A stretch of 64,000 nt of DNA from Chitinophaga varians (GCF_012641275.1 NZ_JABAIA010000001.1:1612001-1676000); one strand, 5' to 3'; shown: positions 9,218-18,165, counted from the first letter of the stretch. Notes: generated by a model from the letters alone, not told the origin. A program made the numbers and translations.

Positions 9218-10222
9218 CTAAATTTTCGTCAGTGATAATTTTTTGAAAAAGGCTTCTTCCGCTGCCGCACATTGCAGCAACATCTCGCTCAGTTCTTTAT
9301 AGGACACATTATCAGCGGCCCTGCTTTTGCACACCCTGCCGGCAGCAAAAGCAAAATTACGCCATAGGTCTCCGGCCTGTGTCAGTTCTGTAGCCAGGCG
9401 GCTCAGTTCCGGCTTGTTCAGCAACACTGCCGATTCCTGCAGGAACGCGGCATATACAAAACGGAAACCGGCGCCACCGGTACCGATCTCTTCCTGCATC
9501 CGGATGATATTGCCGAGGTACAAAGCGGATTTACGTTCCCCCACTTTCTGCGGATAGTCCTTTACACGATTGGCCAGAAAACGGATACCCTTTACCCCGA
9601 ACAGCGGGAGCGGTATCTTCAGCATATAATGACAGGTCTGTGCAATCCCTTCTTTGATCGGTTTTTCGAAAGAGGCTTTTCCGGGGACGTGTACCGGGTA
9701 GTACATTTTCCCTTTGGGAGCAGGAAACCCTTTTGCAAAGCGGGCCTGTGCCAGGCTATCGGGATCTATTTCGGTAACGGTGTCCATCACCGGGTCACTC
9801 ACCAGGTACTGGTCTTCCCGTTTACCATATACCACCAGGTTATGGGCATTGAAGTGAAAACGGTAGGAAGGCGGAAAATAAGGCAGGTAATAAACGCCGG
9901 AAAGCAACCCTACAGGCGTGCCATCGGCAATTACCCGGTCCAGCGCCGCCATTCCTTTTTCAGGGGAGGAAAACTTTGCCGTCTCCATTTTCACGCCCAG
10001 CCGTTTACATACCCGCTGAAAAATGGCGCCCGGCCAGATACGGTAAGTGGTACCGGGCACACCGTTGACTTTCACAAACGGCAGGTGCCCGAAAAAGATA
10101 CCGGCGCCAATGCCAAATGCCATCGGCTCACTGATCTTCAGGCCATGGTGCCCCAGCAGGTTGGAGATCACACCACTTTCACAGTGGGCTGTCTGCGTAT
10201 GATGAAACTGATGATTGTTCAT
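9218..10222 (-). CDS. BtrH N-terminal domain protein, candidate acyltransferase
   Basis: 334 residues. The N-terminal half matches the butirosin BtrH-type cysteine acyltransferase/peptidase-like domain. A Cys-His-Asp set in papain order is readable: C14 in TAHCESGVISNLL, H127 in FHFNAHNLVVYG and D143 in LVSDPVMD. The C-terminal half (about 180-334) is helical and resembles the DUF4872 companion domain. BtrH itself moves an acyl group from an ACP to an acceptor. With an ACP and DarA/DarB in the same operon, I infer a role in acyl transfer, possibly making the ester between the aryl polyene acid and the dialkylresorcinol. The domain assignment is fairly sure; the reaction is inference. Confidence 0.75.
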   Translation of the reverse strand: MNNHQFHHTQTAHCESGVISNLLGHHGLKISEPMAFGIGAGIFFGHLPFVKVNGVPGTTYRIWPGAIFQRVCKRLGVKMETAKFSSPEKGMAALDRVIADGTPVGLLSGVYYLPYFPPSYRFHFNAHNLVVYGKREDQYLVSDPVMDTVTEIDPDSLAQARFAKGFPAPKGKMYYPVHVPGKASFEKPIKEGIAQTCHYMLKIPLPLFGVKGIRFLANRVKDYPQKVGERKSALYLGNIIRMQEEIGTGGAGFRFVYAAFLQESAVLLNKPELSRLATELTQAGDLWRNFAFAAGRVCKSRAADNVSYKELSEMLLQCAAAEEAFFKKLSLTKI

Positions 10223-10237
10223 AGTTGTTTATGTGTT

Positions 10238-10321
10238 CACGCAAAGCAGCAAAGCAATAAAGCAGCAAAGATCATTCAACATAAATTTCTTTGCTGCTTT
10301 ATTGCTTTGCGACTTTGCGTG
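10238..10321. repeat. Large hairpin built of GCAAAG words, inside the pigment operon
   Basis: The left arm 10238-10271 and right arm 10288-10321 are complementary over 34 bases with only two mismatched positions, around a 16-base loop. Both arms consist of tandem words such as GCAAAGCA and CACGCAAAG. There is no T-run, so it is not a simple terminator. A degenerate relative (GCAAAGGC / GCGCCTTTGC, then CTTTGCGTG) occurs at 15660-15722. It lies between the BtrH-like gene and the small 132-residue gene. Confidence 0.85.
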
Positions 10322-10329
10322 ATAATGCA

Positions 10330-10728
10330 TTATTTGATATGCAATAAATCGTCCTTACTAATCTTAAAGGCATCTGCATAGCGCTGCAGCATTTTATCGC
10401 TCAGGCGCCGGAACACGGCCGGCTTCATATGCCTTTTCACCTGCCATTGGAATTTCCCCACGTAGTTGGCCAGCAGGGCCAGGTCCATCAGGCTTTTTTC
10501 CATGTAATAGGCGACAGGGCTGATTTCACCGGACTGTACCAGTACCCTGGCCGCCGCCACTTTTTCGTTTACTTCCTCCCAGGCCTGTGTCATGGCAATG
10601 TTCTCCGGCTCCCACCCTGAACTTTGCACCTGTACATAATTCCCGGTGTTGTCTACCGCATACATAATCTGTTTGAATGTGCCTTCGTGGAGGTTATCAC
10701 TATCCTGTGGCACTTCGTCTTTTTTCAT
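10330..10728 (-). CDS. Conserved small protein of the pigment locus, function unknown
   Basis: 132 residues, soluble, no signal peptide, no recognisable catalytic motif. The N-terminal third (DNTGNYVQVQSSGWEPEN) is beta-like, followed by helices containing ALLANYVGKFQWQVKRHMKP. It starts 23 bases after the darB stop and is followed by the 34-bp-arm hairpin before the BtrH-like gene, so it is part of the operon. I do not recognise a function; a small accessory or scaffold protein for the DarA/DarB step is possible. Confidence 0.7.
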   Translation of the reverse strand: MKKDEVPQDSDNLHEGTFKQIMYAVDNTGNYVQVQSSGWEPENIAMTQAWEEVNEKVAAARVLVQSGEISPVAYYMEKSLMDLALLANYVGKFQWQVKRHMKPAVFRRLSDKMLQRYADAFKISKDDLLHIK

Positions 10729-10751
10729 GACTGCGTTTTAGAAGTGAATGC

Positions 10752-11888
10752 CTATACAACCGTGATGTGTGCGTAGGCATAAGAAAAACGTGCGCTTTCA
10801 GGCACCATCATCACCACTTTCTGTCCTTTTTTGAAACGGCCGTTATTCATCAGCTCTTCCAGCATCAGATAAGGCGAAGCGGTACCTACGTTGCCTACCC
10901 AGGCCAGGTTGGTGAACCATTTTTCCAGCGGAATAGGAACACCGAGGCGGGTAATTTCTTCGTCGATCTTTAAACGGAAAAATTCAGAAGATAAATGTGG
11001 CAGGAAGAAGTCAATTTCATCGAGGTTGATGTTATGTCTTTCTACCAGTTCTTTCCACATCTGCGCGCCGGAAGGCACTATGTTTTTACCCAACAGGCGG
11101 GTATCTTGTTTGAAGGAGAATACGCTGTGTTGTGCCCATTCATCAGGGGTCATATCAATCCAGCCTTTGGTGGTGCCGTCCGGATTTTTGATGGACCCGG
11201 CGTACATACAGGTTTCCAGTTCGTTGGCATAAGACAGGATTTCCACCCAGTCTACACGCAATGACAGCCCTTCTTCATTAGGCTTGTCCTGGAAAAGAGC
11301 GGCGCTGGCGCCGTCAGACAACATCCAGCGGAGGAAGTCTTTTTCGAAAGCGATGATCGGATTTTCATCCAGCGCTTTCAGGTTCTCTGCTTCAGGCTGG
11401 AATTTCTGTGCAAGCATCCAGGCAGAGAATTTTTCAGAACCGGTGCTGACCGCATTGGCAGTGTTACCGCAACGGATAGACATCCAGGCATATTTAAAAG
11501 CCTGCATGCCCGCTGCACATGCGCCGGTAGCAGCGATCAGTTCCACGGGCTGGCATTTCAGCAGACCATGTACCATCGCGGCATGATTAGGCAGCAGCTG
11601 GTCGGGCGAGGTAGTACCGCAGGCCAGTAATTGTAATTTGCTGATGGGGAATTTTTCATCAAACAATGCGCTGACAGCGTTGGCGGTCATCTCAGCGTTG
11701 GAATGAGTGGAATTGCCGTCTTTATCCAGGGAATAATACCGGTTTTTGATCTTGTTGTTGCCCAAAATCTTCAACCGTGCACGGGAAGGTCTTCCGTCTA
11801 CCATGCCAAGGATACTCTCCATCTCTTCATTTTCAACAGGCTTGTTGGGTAAGAATTTAGATAGCCTGGTAATATAAACTTCCTTCAT
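10752..11888 (-). CDS. darB: DarB-like beta-ketoacyl synthase III (dialkylresorcinol synthesis)
   Basis: 378 residues with a KAS III fold. The active-site Cys is C124 in AATGACAAGMQAF, with His in DFFLPHLSSEFF and Asn in WVGNVGTASPYL. DarB-type enzymes couple two beta-oxo fatty acyl units into a cyclohexanedione, which is then aromatised to a dialkylresorcinol. The assignment rests on fold plus the DarA gene upstream. A 183-base gap separates it from darA, long enough for a second promoter, although I found no convincing -7 element on this strand. Confidence 0.85.
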   Translation of the reverse strand: MKEVYITRLSKFLPNKPVENEEMESILGMVDGRPSRARLKILGNNKIKNRYYSLDKDGNSTHSNAEMTANAVSALFDEKFPISKLQLLACGTTSPDQLLPNHAAMVHGLLKCQPVELIAATGACAAGMQAFKYAWMSIRCGNTANAVSTGSEKFSAWMLAQKFQPEAENLKALDENPIIAFEKDFLRWMLSDGASAALFQDKPNEEGLSLRVDWVEILSYANELETCMYAGSIKNPDGTTKGWIDMTPDEWAQHSVFSFKQDTRLLGKNIVPSGAQMWKELVERHNINLDEIDFFLPHLSSEFFRLKIDEEITRLGVPIPLEKWFTNLAWVGNVGTASPYLMLEELMNNGRFKKGQKVVMMVPESARFSYAYAHITVV

Positions 11889-12071
11889 TTGAAAATAATT
11901 CGTCTTTTAAGGCCGCATGCAATCCCATAGTGACAACCGTTATTGGCCAGCCTTTCTGCGGTGATAAACATGTTTGTTTTAGTATACTTTTTTAAGCGGA
12001 CGTAAATATATAACTCTAAACGGAATTACAATTATCACGCCACCCGCTGATATTCCGGTACCGGCAAAAGG

Positions 12072-12992
12072 TTAACGCAAAGTAATGCCTTTGTAATAAT
12101 CCACCTCCCGTTTCAACTCGTTCCGTTTCAGGTTGAGTTTGATGAACGAAGAAATCAGTGTAATGGGTGTTAACACAAAGATACCCACCAGCAACAATGA
12201 CCGGTACATCGTTACCCTGCCCTGACGGGCCTCAGCACCAGGTCCTCCTTTGGCACTGATGAATTTGGCCCAGAAACGGAAAGCGCTGATACCGTTATTT
12301 TCCAGCAGTACAAGATTAGGCAATAATTCCACTGCGTCCAGCGACATCAGCTGTGGATGCAGCTCCTGCCATTGCCGTGTTTCCAGCGCCGTGGCGATAG
12401 GGCCGGCAAAACGGCTGGAGGTGAGAATCTCATTTTCCTGCACACCTGCCTGCGGTAAAAAACGGGTAGCTTCTTTTTTTCCTTTGAATGCCCAACGCAG
12501 AATAGTGATCAGTGAAACCAGGTTCGGCGACTTGTCCACCAACACGATATTTCCCACGAGGTTAGCCCCCATTCTGTGCAGATAACCCTTTACCCTTTCC
12601 TGCGCATTGAGCCACATATTGCGGCTGCCCAGCAAGGTGATCACCTGTTTGCCTTTCAGCAGGCGGGCAGCGGCTTCACTTTGCAGAAAAGCGGCTGTCG
12701 GCTGGGAAGGCGACAGGAACCAGGGCTGATAGGCCAGCAGTACCAGATCGAAGTGCGCATTTACATCCACCTTCAACGGCTGGATACCACGAGGGGTGTC
12801 CTGTACTGTTTCAGGCATCGTATCGTAAAACTGCTGCTTCCCCCATGGAAAGGGAAATGGCTTTTCAGGGACCAGCTCCTCGTATGTAATATCCACACTA
12901 TTTGCCAGTGGCGCCAACACATGATCAATAATCCTTTTTAATTGGCCTGTCTGGGTATAGTATACCACCAGGACCTTCGGTCTTTCGTTCAT
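12072..12992 (-). CDS. darA: DarA-like dialkylresorcinol condensing enzyme
   Basis: 306 residues. The N-terminus is flavodoxin-like (VLVVYYTQTGQLKRIIDHVL), and a middle region has LLAYQPWFLSPSQPTAAFL and ITLLGSRNMW. A single membrane helix near the C-terminus (MYRSLLLVGIFVLTPITLI) is followed by a basic tail, so the protein is probably anchored to the inner membrane. DarA partners DarB in making the resorcinol head of flexirubins and is thought to complete the aromatic ring. It is the first gene of the minus-strand pigment locus. Confidence 0.82.
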   Translation of the reverse strand: MNERPKVLVVYYTQTGQLKRIIDHVLAPLANSVDITYEELVPEKPFPFPWGKQQFYDTMPETVQDTPRGIQPLKVDVNAHFDLVLLAYQPWFLSPSQPTAAFLQSEAAARLLKGKQVITLLGSRNMWLNAQERVKGYLHRMGANLVGNIVLVDKSPNLVSLITILRWAFKGKKEATRFLPQAGVQENEILTSSRFAGPIATALETRQWQELHPQLMSLDAVELLPNLVLLENNGISAFRFWAKFISAKGGPGAEARQGRVTMYRSLLLVGIFVLTPITLISSFIKLNLKRNELKREVDYYKGITLR

Positions 12993-13129
12993 AAAAGGAA
13001 TAGGAGTTCAACAATTCAAACTGTAAACATACAAAAAAGGAGTATTATTTATGTCATTTAATAATAATTTGACAGATGTAAGGCTGAGCTTTGGGGTGGG
13101 GTGGCATTCTCTGTTGGCTTGTGCCCCAG

Positions 13130-13175
13130 CCAGATACTGCCTCAGCCGGCTTGTTATTGCTGCGGCAGTATCTGG
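13130..13175. repeat. Intergenic inverted repeat with 12-bp arms
   Basis: CCAGATACTGCC (13130-13141) and GGCAGTATCTGG (13164-13175) are perfectly complementary, with a 22-base loop containing AGCCGGCT. No T-run follows on either strand. The flanking sequence at 13093-13103 has two GGGG tracts. It lies in the 283-base gap between the head-GIN gene and darA; apart from this I see nothing in that gap. Confidence 0.7.
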
Positions 13176-13275
13176 ACAAAAGGACTTTAGATTTTTTTGA
13201 AAATCAATGTAAATAACAGCAAAACTGCTTTCGATATGATTTTTGAAATGTTAAAAATTTGTAAATATTGTCGGG

Positions 13276-14004
13276 CTATATTTTCCTGACAGAGCCAGAA
13301 CCCGCCACAGAACTGGATACATTGGGATTTCCTTTATATTTCACATCACCGGACCCTACAATTTTTGCTTCCAGCTTTACGCTGGCATGAACAGCAGCAT
13401 CACCACTGCCGGCAATTTTTACTTCTGCGTCTTCGGACAACAGGTTGTCGCCCACATAATCGCCGCTGCCGGCAATAGACACTCGCACTGCTTTGGTTTC
13501 TCCCTGCAGGTTCATATTACCCGAACCGGCAATGGAAGCCTTTACTTCCGGCGCATTGATGGTACCATTCAGGTTGCCGGAGCCGGACAGGGTGAGTTTC
13601 ATTTCGTCTTTGCTGTTAAACTTGTCTACCAGCTTTATATCACCGGAGCCGGCCAACGCAACTTCATCCACTTCCGGAGTGGTCAGGTAAATATTAACGC
13701 CCTTGCGGGTGAAAACATTGGCATCGTGGCGGAAACGCACTTTCAGGCGGCCGTCTTCATTCACCAGTTCCACCAGCGGCGCAATATTGTCTTCCGCTTC
13801 AATCACAGCCTTCTTGGCAGCTCCCTGGGAAAGGAATACGTTCATACTGCCTTCTACCTTGATTTTATGAAAGGATGGGGCGTCTCTTTCTTCCTTGATA
13901 ACGTTGCCGCTACCTTTTACGCGGTTCTGACCGATACAGGCGCTGAAAAGGCCCGCGATGGACAGGGCTACAGTCATGCAGCAGAGGGTGATTTTGGTTT
14001 GCAT
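13276..14004 (-). CDS. Head-GIN domain (DUF2807) lipoprotein
   Basis: 242 residues. The N-terminus ends in a lipobox (IAGLFSAC), predicting a lipid-anchored envelope protein. The rest is the DUF2807 right-handed beta-helix, recognisable from at least six evenly spaced AGSGN/AGSGD turns, from [10 protein letters not shown] to [11 protein letters not shown]. The family is often called a putative auto-transporter adhesin, but its biochemical role is not established. It is divergent from guaA with about 94 bases between the starts. Confidence 0.85.
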   Translation of the reverse strand: MQTKITLCCMTVALSIAGLFSACIGQNRVKGSGNVIKEERDAPSFHKIKVEGSMNVFLSQGAAKKAVIEAEDNIAPLVELVNEDGRLKVRFRHDANVFTRKGVNIYLTTPEVDEVALAGSGDIKLVDKFNSKDEMKLTLSGSGNLNGTINAPEVKASIAGSGNMNLQGETKAVRVSIAGSGDYVGDNLLSEDAEVKIAGSGDAAVHASVKLEAKIVGSGDVKYKGNPNVSSSVAGSGSVRKI

Positions 14005-14083
14005 AAGTTTAGATTATAACGAGAAAGATACAACTAGATTTCCTATTTTCTATTTTCAGAATCCGAAATTGAAGGAAGGACTT

Positions 14084-14091
14084 TATCTTTG
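14084..14091 (+). promoter_or_regulatory. -7 element of guaA, very close to the start codon
   Basis: TATCTTTG fits TAnnTTTG. It ends 7 bases before the guaA ATG at 14099, so the transcript would have almost no leader. No TTTG lies at the proper distance upstream. Confidence 0.55.
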
Positions 14092-14098
14092 CACCACC

Positions 14099-15637
14099 AT
14101 GACAGAAAAGATACTTATCCTCGATTTCGGTTCCCAATACACACAGCTGATCGCGCGCAGCATCCGGGAACTGAATGTTTATTGCGAAATTAAACCTTGT
14201 CTCCAGCCGATAGCCTGGGACGATTCCATCAAAGGCGTTATTTTGTCCGGCAGCCCTTTCTCTGTAAACGACGAGAAAGCGCCCACCATCGACATCGCTG
14301 CCATCGCCGCTAAAGTGCCGGTACTTGGTATCTGCTACGGCGCCCAGCTGATGGCTAAAAACTTCGGCGGTGAAGTGGCTAAAAGCAATATCCGTGAATA
14401 CGGCCGCGCTTTTATGGAACACAATGACAAAGAGGAAAAATTATTATACGATATCTCCGGCAAAAGCCAGGTTTGGATGAGCCACTCCGATACCATCAAA
14501 CGTATCCCTGAGAGCTTCCAGATCATCGCTACCACCGAAAACATCCCGGTAGCAGCTTTCAAAAGCACTACCCTGGCGGCTAACCCGATCTTCGGCCTGC
14601 AGTTCCACCCGGAAGTGACCCACTCCCTGGAAGGCAAACAGATCATCCGCAACTTCCTGGTACACATCTGTAACTGCCAGCAGGACTGGACACCAGCTGC
14701 TTTTGTACAGGAAACCATCGAAAAAATCAAAGCACAGGTTGGCGATAAAAGAGTGGTAATGGCCCTCAGCGGCGGCGTGGACTCTACCGTGGCGGCAGAA
14801 CTGATCCACAAAGCCATTGGCAAAAACCTCTTCTGCATCTTCGTAGACAACGGCCTGTTGCGTAAAGACGAATACGAAACCGTACTGGAATCTTATAAAC
14901 ATATGGGCCTCAACGTGAAAGGCGTCAACGCAAAAGACCTTTTCTACGGCCAGCTCGATGGTGTCTCTGATCCGGAGAAAAAACGTAAAATCATCGGCCG
15001 TCTCTTCATCGAGGTATTCCAGCATGAATCTGCTGCACTGACAGACATTTCCTTCCTCGGACAGGGTACTATCTACCCCGACGTGATCGAATCCGTATCC
15101 GTAAACGGCCCTTCTGTTACCATCAAATCCCACCACAACGTAGGCGGGCTGCCTGAAAAAATGAACATGCAGCTGGTAGAACCTCTGCGTTTCCTGTTTA
15201 AAGACGAAGTACGCCGCGTAGGCCGCGAAATCGGTATCAGCGACGTCTTCCTCGGTCGCCATCCTTTCCCCGGGCCAGGCCTCGCTATCCGTATCCTCGG
15301 CGCTATCACCCCCGAGAAAGTGGCCATGCTCCAGGAAGCTGACGCTATCTATATCGAAGGGCTGCGTGAAGCAGGCCTCTATGATAAAGTATGGCAGGCA
15401 GGCACCATCCTCCTCCCCGTACAAAGCGTGGGCGTAATGGGCGATGAACGTACCTACGAATTCACCGTGGCCCTGAGAGCTGTAACGTCTACCGACGGTA
15501 TGACGGCCGACTGGGCACACCTGCCTTACGAATTCCTGGCTAAAATGTCCAACGACATCATCAACCGGGTAAAAGGTATCAACCGCGTGGTATACGACAT
15601 CAGCTCCAAACCACCTGCTACGATCGAATGGGAATAA
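14099..15637 (+). CDS. guaA: GMP synthase (glutamine-hydrolysing)
   Basis: 512 residues. Converts XMP to GMP with glutamine and ATP. The N-terminal class I glutamine amidotransferase domain has C79 in GICYGAQ and His in [10 protein letters not shown]. The ATP pyrophosphatase domain has the PP-loop [12 protein letters not shown], and the C-terminal dimerisation domain ends in KPPATIEWE, a family hallmark. I chose the ATG at 14099 ([20 protein letters not shown]): the reading frame is open 47 codons further upstream, but that part overlaps the -7 element and the neighbouring divergent gene. Confidence 0.97.
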   Translation: MTEKILILDFGSQYTQLIARSIRELNVYCEIKPCLQPIAWDDSIKGVILSGSPFSVNDEKAPTIDIAAIAAKVPVLGICYGAQLMAKNFGGEVAKSNIREYGRAFMEHNDKEEKLLYDISGKSQVWMSHSDTIKRIPESFQIIATTENIPVAAFKSTTLAANPIFGLQFHPEVTHSLEGKQIIRNFLVHICNCQQDWTPAAFVQETIEKIKAQVGDKRVVMALSGGVDSTVAAELIHKAIGKNLFCIFVDNGLLRKDEYETVLESYKHMGLNVKGVNAKDLFYGQLDGVSDPEKKRKIIGRLFIEVFQHESAALTDISFLGQGTIYPDVIESVSVNGPSVTIKSHHNVGGLPEKMNMQLVEPLRFLFKDEVRRVGREIGISDVFLGRHPFPGPGLAIRILGAITPEKVAMLQEADAIYIEGLREAGLYDKVWQAGTILLPVQSVGVMGDERTYEFTVALRAVTSTDGMTADWAHLPYEFLAKMSNDIINRVKGINRVVYDISSKPPATIEWE

Positions 15638-15659
15638 TATTTCCCTGAAAAATACAAAG

Positions 15660-15712
15660 AGCAAAGGCACAAGGGATTATTTTATCTTTTTGCGCCTTTG
15701 CTTTCTTATTTT
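15660..15712 (+). terminator. Hairpin terminator after guaA, related to GCAAAG repeats
   Basis: AGCAAAGGCACAA (15660-15672) pairs with TTGCGCCTTTGCT (15690-15702) with one mismatch, followed by a T-rich tract. The words match the larger GCAAAG hairpin at 10238-10321. Confidence 0.65.
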
Positions 15713-15760
15713 ACTTTGCGTGCACTACCCCGGAATGATTTTTGTAAATTAGCGCCCATT

Positions 15761-17071
15761 ATGAACCAATTGATATCTGTTAAAAACCTGCTGGCCGGAT
15801 TGGCTCTGTCGGTACTGTTCACAGCCTGTTCTTCCTCCAGAAAGAGCACCAGCCGCGTGGACGGTCCCCCACCCTCCCTGAGCAAGCCCACACCGGAAAA
15901 GAAGCCGGAAAACAAAAACGAAGCTGCCAAAGCAGCCCCCTTCAACGTACCAGCCTTCGCCCGGGAAGTGAAGAAACCTACTTATAACGTTGCGCTCTTT
16001 GCCCCGCTGTATCTCGACTCCGTATTTGCCAACTCCAACGATATTCCCGGCCGTACCATGCCCCGCTACGTAATGGCCGGCCTTGAATTTTATGAAGGCG
16101 CCCAACTGGCCCTCGATACCCTGCAACAACAGGGCTATAACCTGAAAGTCAATGTATACGACAGCAAAGGCCGCCAAAGCATTACTTCCCTGATCAACAA
16201 CAAAACACTGGACGCCACCGACCTGATCATCGGTTCGTTCAACAACCCGGAACTGAAGGAAGTAAGCGACTTCGCCAAAAAGAAAGAGATCAACCTCGTG
16301 TCCGGTACGCTCCCTAATGACGTGGGCATCAGCGACAACCCTTTCCTGTTCATTCCCAACAGCACCCTGAAAACACACTGTGAAGCCATCCAGAACTACG
16401 TACAGGAGGCTTTTTCCAATAAAAACATTGTACTGCTCCGCCGGAACACCACTTTCGAAAACCGCCTCGCCGCTGATTTCAAAGGTTCCTACGACAAAAT
16501 GAACAACCCTAAAAAATCCAGGATACGGGAAGCTATCTGGAACGAAAGCACCACCCCGGAAGAGCTTTCCAAATACCTGCTCACCGACCGGCCCAACATC
16601 GTGATCGTTACCGCGCTCGATGAAGCCGGCGCCAAAAGCATCCTGCGCAAACTTGCCACCGCCAATGCTACCTACCCGATGCAGATATTCGGTATGCCCA
16701 CCTGGGACGTGCTGAAGCTGAAAGAGCCTGAATTCAAAAGTCTGCAGGTGTTCTACTCCTCCCCCTATTTTAACGACAAATCAGACTCTTACAGCCGCTA
16801 CCTGAGCGACTATTTCCGCAGAACATACAGGGCACGCCCTTCCGATATGGCATATAAAGGTTTTGATCTTACCTACTATTTTGTAAGGCTTCTTCATAAT
16901 AATGGCGTATATTTCAACAGCGCGGTGGAATCATCTCCCGCTGTTATTACCCGCTTTAATTTCCAGCCGGTATATGTACGCGACGGAGAACAAACACCTT
17001 CCTACTTCGAAAACAAAAACATCTTCATCATCCAGAAAGGCGACAGCGCGGATGTGAAAATGAACCAATAA
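15761..17071 (+). CDS. Lipoprotein with type I periplasmic-binding-protein fold
   Basis: 436 residues. The start at 15761 gives a lipoprotein signal (LLAGLALSVLFTAC); an upstream in-frame extension would hide it. After the lipid anchor come about 60 residues of Pro/Lys/Glu-rich linker, then a two-lobe LivJ-like fold beginning YNVALFAPLYLDS, with GSFNNPELKEVSDFAKK and MAGLEFYEGAQLALDTL. No transporter genes are adjacent, so amino-acid uptake is doubtful. E. coli LpoA has the same fold and regulates a penicillin-binding protein; a similar envelope role is possible but is inference. Confidence 0.78.
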   Translation: MNQLISVKNLLAGLALSVLFTACSSSRKSTSRVDGPPPSLSKPTPEKKPENKNEAAKAAPFNVPAFAREVKKPTYNVALFAPLYLDSVFANSNDIPGRTMPRYVMAGLEFYEGAQLALDTLQQQGYNLKVNVYDSKGRQSITSLINNKTLDATDLIIGSFNNPELKEVSDFAKKKEINLVSGTLPNDVGISDNPFLFIPNSTLKTHCEAIQNYVQEAFSNKNIVLLRRNTTFENRLAADFKGSYDKMNNPKKSRIREAIWNESTTPEELSKYLLTDRPNIVIVTALDEAGAKSILRKLATANATYPMQIFGMPTWDVLKLKEPEFKSLQVFYSSPYFNDKSDSYSRYLSDYFRRTYRARPSDMAYKGFDLTYYFVRLLHNNGVYFNSAVESSPAVITRFNFQPVYVRDGEQTPSYFENKNIFIIQKGDSADVKMNQ

Positions 17072-17114
17072 ACTTTTTACAGCTGTCCATGAGATAGCTT
17101 GTTGAGTCGAACAC

Positions 17115-17143
17115 GGCCATGGCAGCAGCCATGGCCTTTTTTT
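17115..17143 (+). terminator. Intrinsic terminator after the binding-fold lipoprotein gene
   Basis: GGCCATGG (17115-17122), loop CAGCAG, CCATGGCC (17129-17136), then seven T. It contains an in-frame ATG at 17119 that should not be taken as the start of the next gene. Confidence 0.9.
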
Positions 17144-17151
17144 GTATATTC

Positions 17152-18165
17152 ATGGATATGGAGCTGCTACAATTTACCGACAAAGGCATCTGGTGCGCAG
17201 CAGGTGATTTTTATATCGATCCCTGGAAACCCGTACAACGTGCGGTGATCACACATGCGCATTCCGACCATGCCCGCTGGGGCAACCAGTCCTATCTCTG
17301 CGAACAGGCCAGCGTTCCCCTGCTCAAACTGAGGCTGGGCGATGATATTAACGTGCAGGGCATCGCCTATGGCGAAAGCATTTATCTTAACGGCGTCAAA
17401 CTTTCACTGCATCCTGCCGGCCATATGATCGGCTCGGCACAGGTAAGGGTGGAGCTCAACGGGGAGGTGTGGGTGGCCAGCGGAGATTATAAACTGGAAT
17501 CTGATGGCATCTCTGCGCCGTTTGAACCGGTACGCTGTCATACCTTCATCACGGAATCCACTTTCGGACTGCCTGTTTACCGATGGGAACCGCAACAGCA
17601 GCTGTTCTCCCGTATCACCAACTGGATATACGAAAATCAACAGGCCGGCAAAGCCTCTGTGATCACCGCTTACAGTCTCGGTAAAGCCCAACGGCTGCTC
17701 CTTCATCTGCAGGACAAAGTAACCCGTATGATGGGCCATGGCGCCATTACCAACGTAAACGACCTGCTGATAACACAAGGATATCCATTACCGCATGTTG
17801 AAAAAATAACGCCCGATACTCCTAAATCAGCTTTTAAGAATGCAGTGATCATTGCTCCGCCTTCGGCGGATGATTCGGCCTGGATGCGCCGCTTTAACCC
17901 TTACTCGCTGGGCGTATGCAGCGGCTGGATGCAAGTAAGGGGACATATGCGCAGACGCAACGCCGACGCAGGTTTTGCGTTGTCCGACCATGCTGACTGG
18001 AACGGGCTGCTGGAAGCGGTGGCCGCCACCGGCGCCACACGCGTCTATGCCACGCATGGCTTCAGCAGCGTATTTGCCCGCTACCTCAGTGAAAAAGGCA
18101 TCGACGCCAGGGAGGTAAGCACCGCCTATGGCGACGAAGAAACCATTACTAACCCGGAAACATAA
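17152..18165 (+). CDS. Ligase-associated DNA exonuclease (metallo-beta-lactamase/beta-CASP fold)
   Basis: 337 residues (335 if the second ATG at 17158 is used). The zinc-binding motif THAHSDHARWG is intact, followed by HPAGHMIGSAQV, SGDYKL and ITESTFGLP, with a C-terminal ALSDHADW and YATHGFS. This is the exonuclease that accompanies an ATP-dependent DNA ligase in bacterial ligase-associated repair loci. It overlaps the ligase gene by 38 bases. The still earlier ATG at 17119 sits inside the preceding terminator and is rejected. It probably trims DNA ends before ligation. Confidence 0.9.
   Translation: MDMELLQFTDKGIWCAAGDFYIDPWKPVQRAVITHAHSDHARWGNQSYLCEQASVPLLKLRLGDDINVQGIAYGESIYLNGVKLSLHPAGHMIGSAQVRVELNGEVWVASGDYKLESDGISAPFEPVRCHTFITESTFGLPVYRWEPQQQLFSRITNWIYENQQAGKASVITAYSLGKAQRLLLHLQDKVTRMMGHGAITNVNDLLITQGYPLPHVEKITPDTPKSAFKNAVIIAPPSADDSAWMRRFNPYSLGVCSGWMQVRGHMRRRNADAGFALSDHADWNGLLEAVAATGATRVYATHGFSSVFARYLSEKGIDAREVSTAYGDEETITNPET

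Noticed and set aside
13958..14098. N-terminal extension of GuaA
   Set aside because: It overlaps the start of the divergent head-GIN gene and the -7 element, and the family start [14 protein letters not shown] follows at 14099.
17119..17151. Earlier ATG for the ligase-associated exonuclease
   Set aside because: It lies inside the GGCCATGG/CCATGGCC terminator stem and T-run of the preceding gene; the added residues do not match the family.
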